From Acidimicrobium sp. BACL17 MAG-120823-bin42 (GTDB lineage Bacteria; Actinomycetota; Acidimicrobiia; Acidimicrobiales; Ilumatobacteraceae): a stretch of 5,045 bases of DNA. Positions 4,276 through 5,045 of the stretch are shown here, piece by piece; the stretch's first letter is position 1, and the number at the start of each line of letters is the position of its first letter. Location of the stretch: assembly GCA_001438985.1 (NCBI GenBank), contig LIAZ01000094.1:1-5045 (forward strand), given 5' to 3'. The notes below the pieces were generated by a model. That model did no database searches. It saw only the letters and a list, made by a program, of their open reading frames with translations, and was not told where the DNA came from. The position numbers and the translations under genes are program-made.

Positions 4276-5045
4276 GTATCCGCACTCGGCTCATGCTCAC
4301 CACGAGTGCAATTGTCCTCGTCATTGTCAGCGTGCTATCAATCGGTATCTATTCCACATTTTCGCGTCAACTCGTGCAGCAAGTTGACCAGACTCTGAGT
4401 AACCGTGTGGTAATGATCGCCGACTCACTGCGTAGAGAAAACTCGCGCCAAGTATTTGGTCGTCAGCGCAACCCGCTCAACGAGGCGCTACTGCCAACAC
4501 GCTTTGATACCGTCACCCAAGTAGTAGACACATTTGGAACTGTGGTCATTGCACTCGGCGAAGTTGAGTTGCCCGTTACCGAACGCACCATCAGCATCGC
4601 CAACAGCCCAAGTCGCGGCGCATTTCACGACACCATCACGGTTGACGGCGATCGATATCGAATGCTTACGGTGCCTCTCGTTGGCGGGGGCGCACTACAG
4701 ATTGCAAAGGACATCAACGATTTACAGCGTGCACAAAATGCAATGCGCGGGTGGTTGTTGGCCCTTGGGCCAGTTGGCATTGCCATTGCGGCACTGGCTG
4801 GATGGTGGGTTGCACAACGCACCACTCGCCCTATTCAACAACTTGCTTCAGCGGCACAAGACATTGCTCGCACACGCAATCTGGCAACCACCCTTACCAT
4901 CAGCGGTGATCGTGAAGTAACACAACTTGCCACCAGTTTTAACGCCATGTTGCACGCGCTTCATCAAAGCAGCGATCAGCAAAAGCAGTTGGTACAAGAT
5001 GCCAGCCACGAATTGCGAACCCCGCTCACGTCGCTGCGCGCAAAT
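4272..5045 (+). CDS. Membrane sensor histidine kinase, MprB-like (3' truncated by window)
   Basis: The frame opens at GTG 4272, overlapping the regulator stop by four bases, and stays open to the window end, giving 258 residues. The layout is that of a classical HAMP kinase. The first membrane segment is at about 8-29. An extracytoplasmic sensor domain spans about 30-158 (with RLTL-like charged helices early, and DRYRMLTVPLVGGGALQIAK late). The second membrane segment is at about 160-181. A HAMP linker follows at about 182-235 (TTRPIQQLASAAQDIA... EVTQLATSFNAML). The HisKA dimerisation domain starts with QLVQDASHELRTPLTSLRAN, placing phospho-acceptor His at 246. The ATP-binding HATPase_c domain lies beyond the window. 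The order regulator-kinase and the H-box sequence fit MprAB/TcrAY-type actinobacterial pairs. The signal sensed cannot be read from the sequence. Confidence 0.92.
   Translation, partial: MSIRTRLMLTTSAIVLVIVSVLSIGIYSTFSRQLVQQVDQTLSNRVVMIADSLRRENSRQVFGRQRNPLNEALLPTRFDTVTQVVDTFGTVVIALGEVELPVTERTISIANSPSRGAFHDTITVDGDRYRMLTVPLVGGGALQIAKDINDLQRAQNAMRGWLLALGPVGIAIAALAGWWVAQRTTRPIQQLASAAQDIARTRNLATTLTISGDREVTQLATSFNAMLHALHQSSDQQKQLVQDASHELRTPLTSLRAN

Noticed and set aside
4534..4920. Plus-strand open frame of 128 codons and an opposing frame at 4625-4825
   Set aside because: Both are shadows inside the sensor kinase gene, whose own frame runs from 4272 to the window edge with membrane, HAMP and H-box features.
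1..5045. Insertion sequences, tRNA or rRNA genes, CRISPR arrays, attachment sites
   Set aside because: No transposase, cloverleaf, ribosomal RNA, regularly spaced repeats or flanking duplications were seen on either strand.

Overview
The window looks like a chromosomal segment from an actinobacterium (Actinomycetota). The main evidence is the gene order CpaE/Ssd-like end, tadA, tadB, tadC, small pilin, tadE. This matches the compact tad locus known from Mycobacterium tuberculosis (Rv3660c to Rv3655c) and from Streptomyces. The MprAB-like two-component pair and the style of the secreted protein agree with this. Base composition is moderate by eye, not strongly GC-rich, and the genes are tightly packed with TTG and GTG starts. 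That would fit a streamlined aquatic lineage such as an Acidimicrobiia-type organism, but this last placement is inference.

Region 1 (1-2796, + strand) is one tightly coupled operon for a Tad-type pilus or secretion apparatus. It holds the last 25 codons of an upstream gene (probably the CpaE/Ssd-like ATPase), the motor ATPase TadA, the two inner-membrane platform proteins TadB and TadC, a 61-residue Flp/DUF4244-like prepilin, and a TadE-like pseudopilin. Every junction overlaps by 4 to 11 bases, and no clear Shine-Dalgarno sequence precedes any of the internal starts. TadA would power assembly, TadB and TadC would form the membrane base, and the two prepilins carry type IV processing sites (G followed by E at +5). 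The prepilin peptidase is not in this window.

Region 2 (2797-2876) is a convergent intergenic gap with a perfect 14-bp stem hairpin. It forms a textbook intrinsic terminator for the minus-strand gene and also lies just past the tadE stop.

Region 3 (2877-3425, - strand) encodes a secreted 182-residue helical protein of unknown function. It has a clear signal peptide and a Gly/Arg/His-rich tail.

Region 4 (3426-3531) is a divergent control region of about 100 bases. It contains a near-perfect 12-bp direct repeat with a 22-bp period, possibly part of a four-unit array with 11-bp phasing. That is the geometry OmpR/PhoB-family regulators bind.

Region 5 (3532-5045, + strand) is an OmpR/PhoB-family response regulator overlapping by four bases (GTGA) a membrane sensor histidine kinase, which the window edge cuts just after its phospho-acceptor histidine. 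The arrangement of a secreted protein divergent from a two-component system, with a candidate operator between them, recalls cpxP-cpxRA of enterobacteria. It is the most interesting hypothesis here: the kinase-regulator pair may control, and perhaps be modulated by, the secreted protein.
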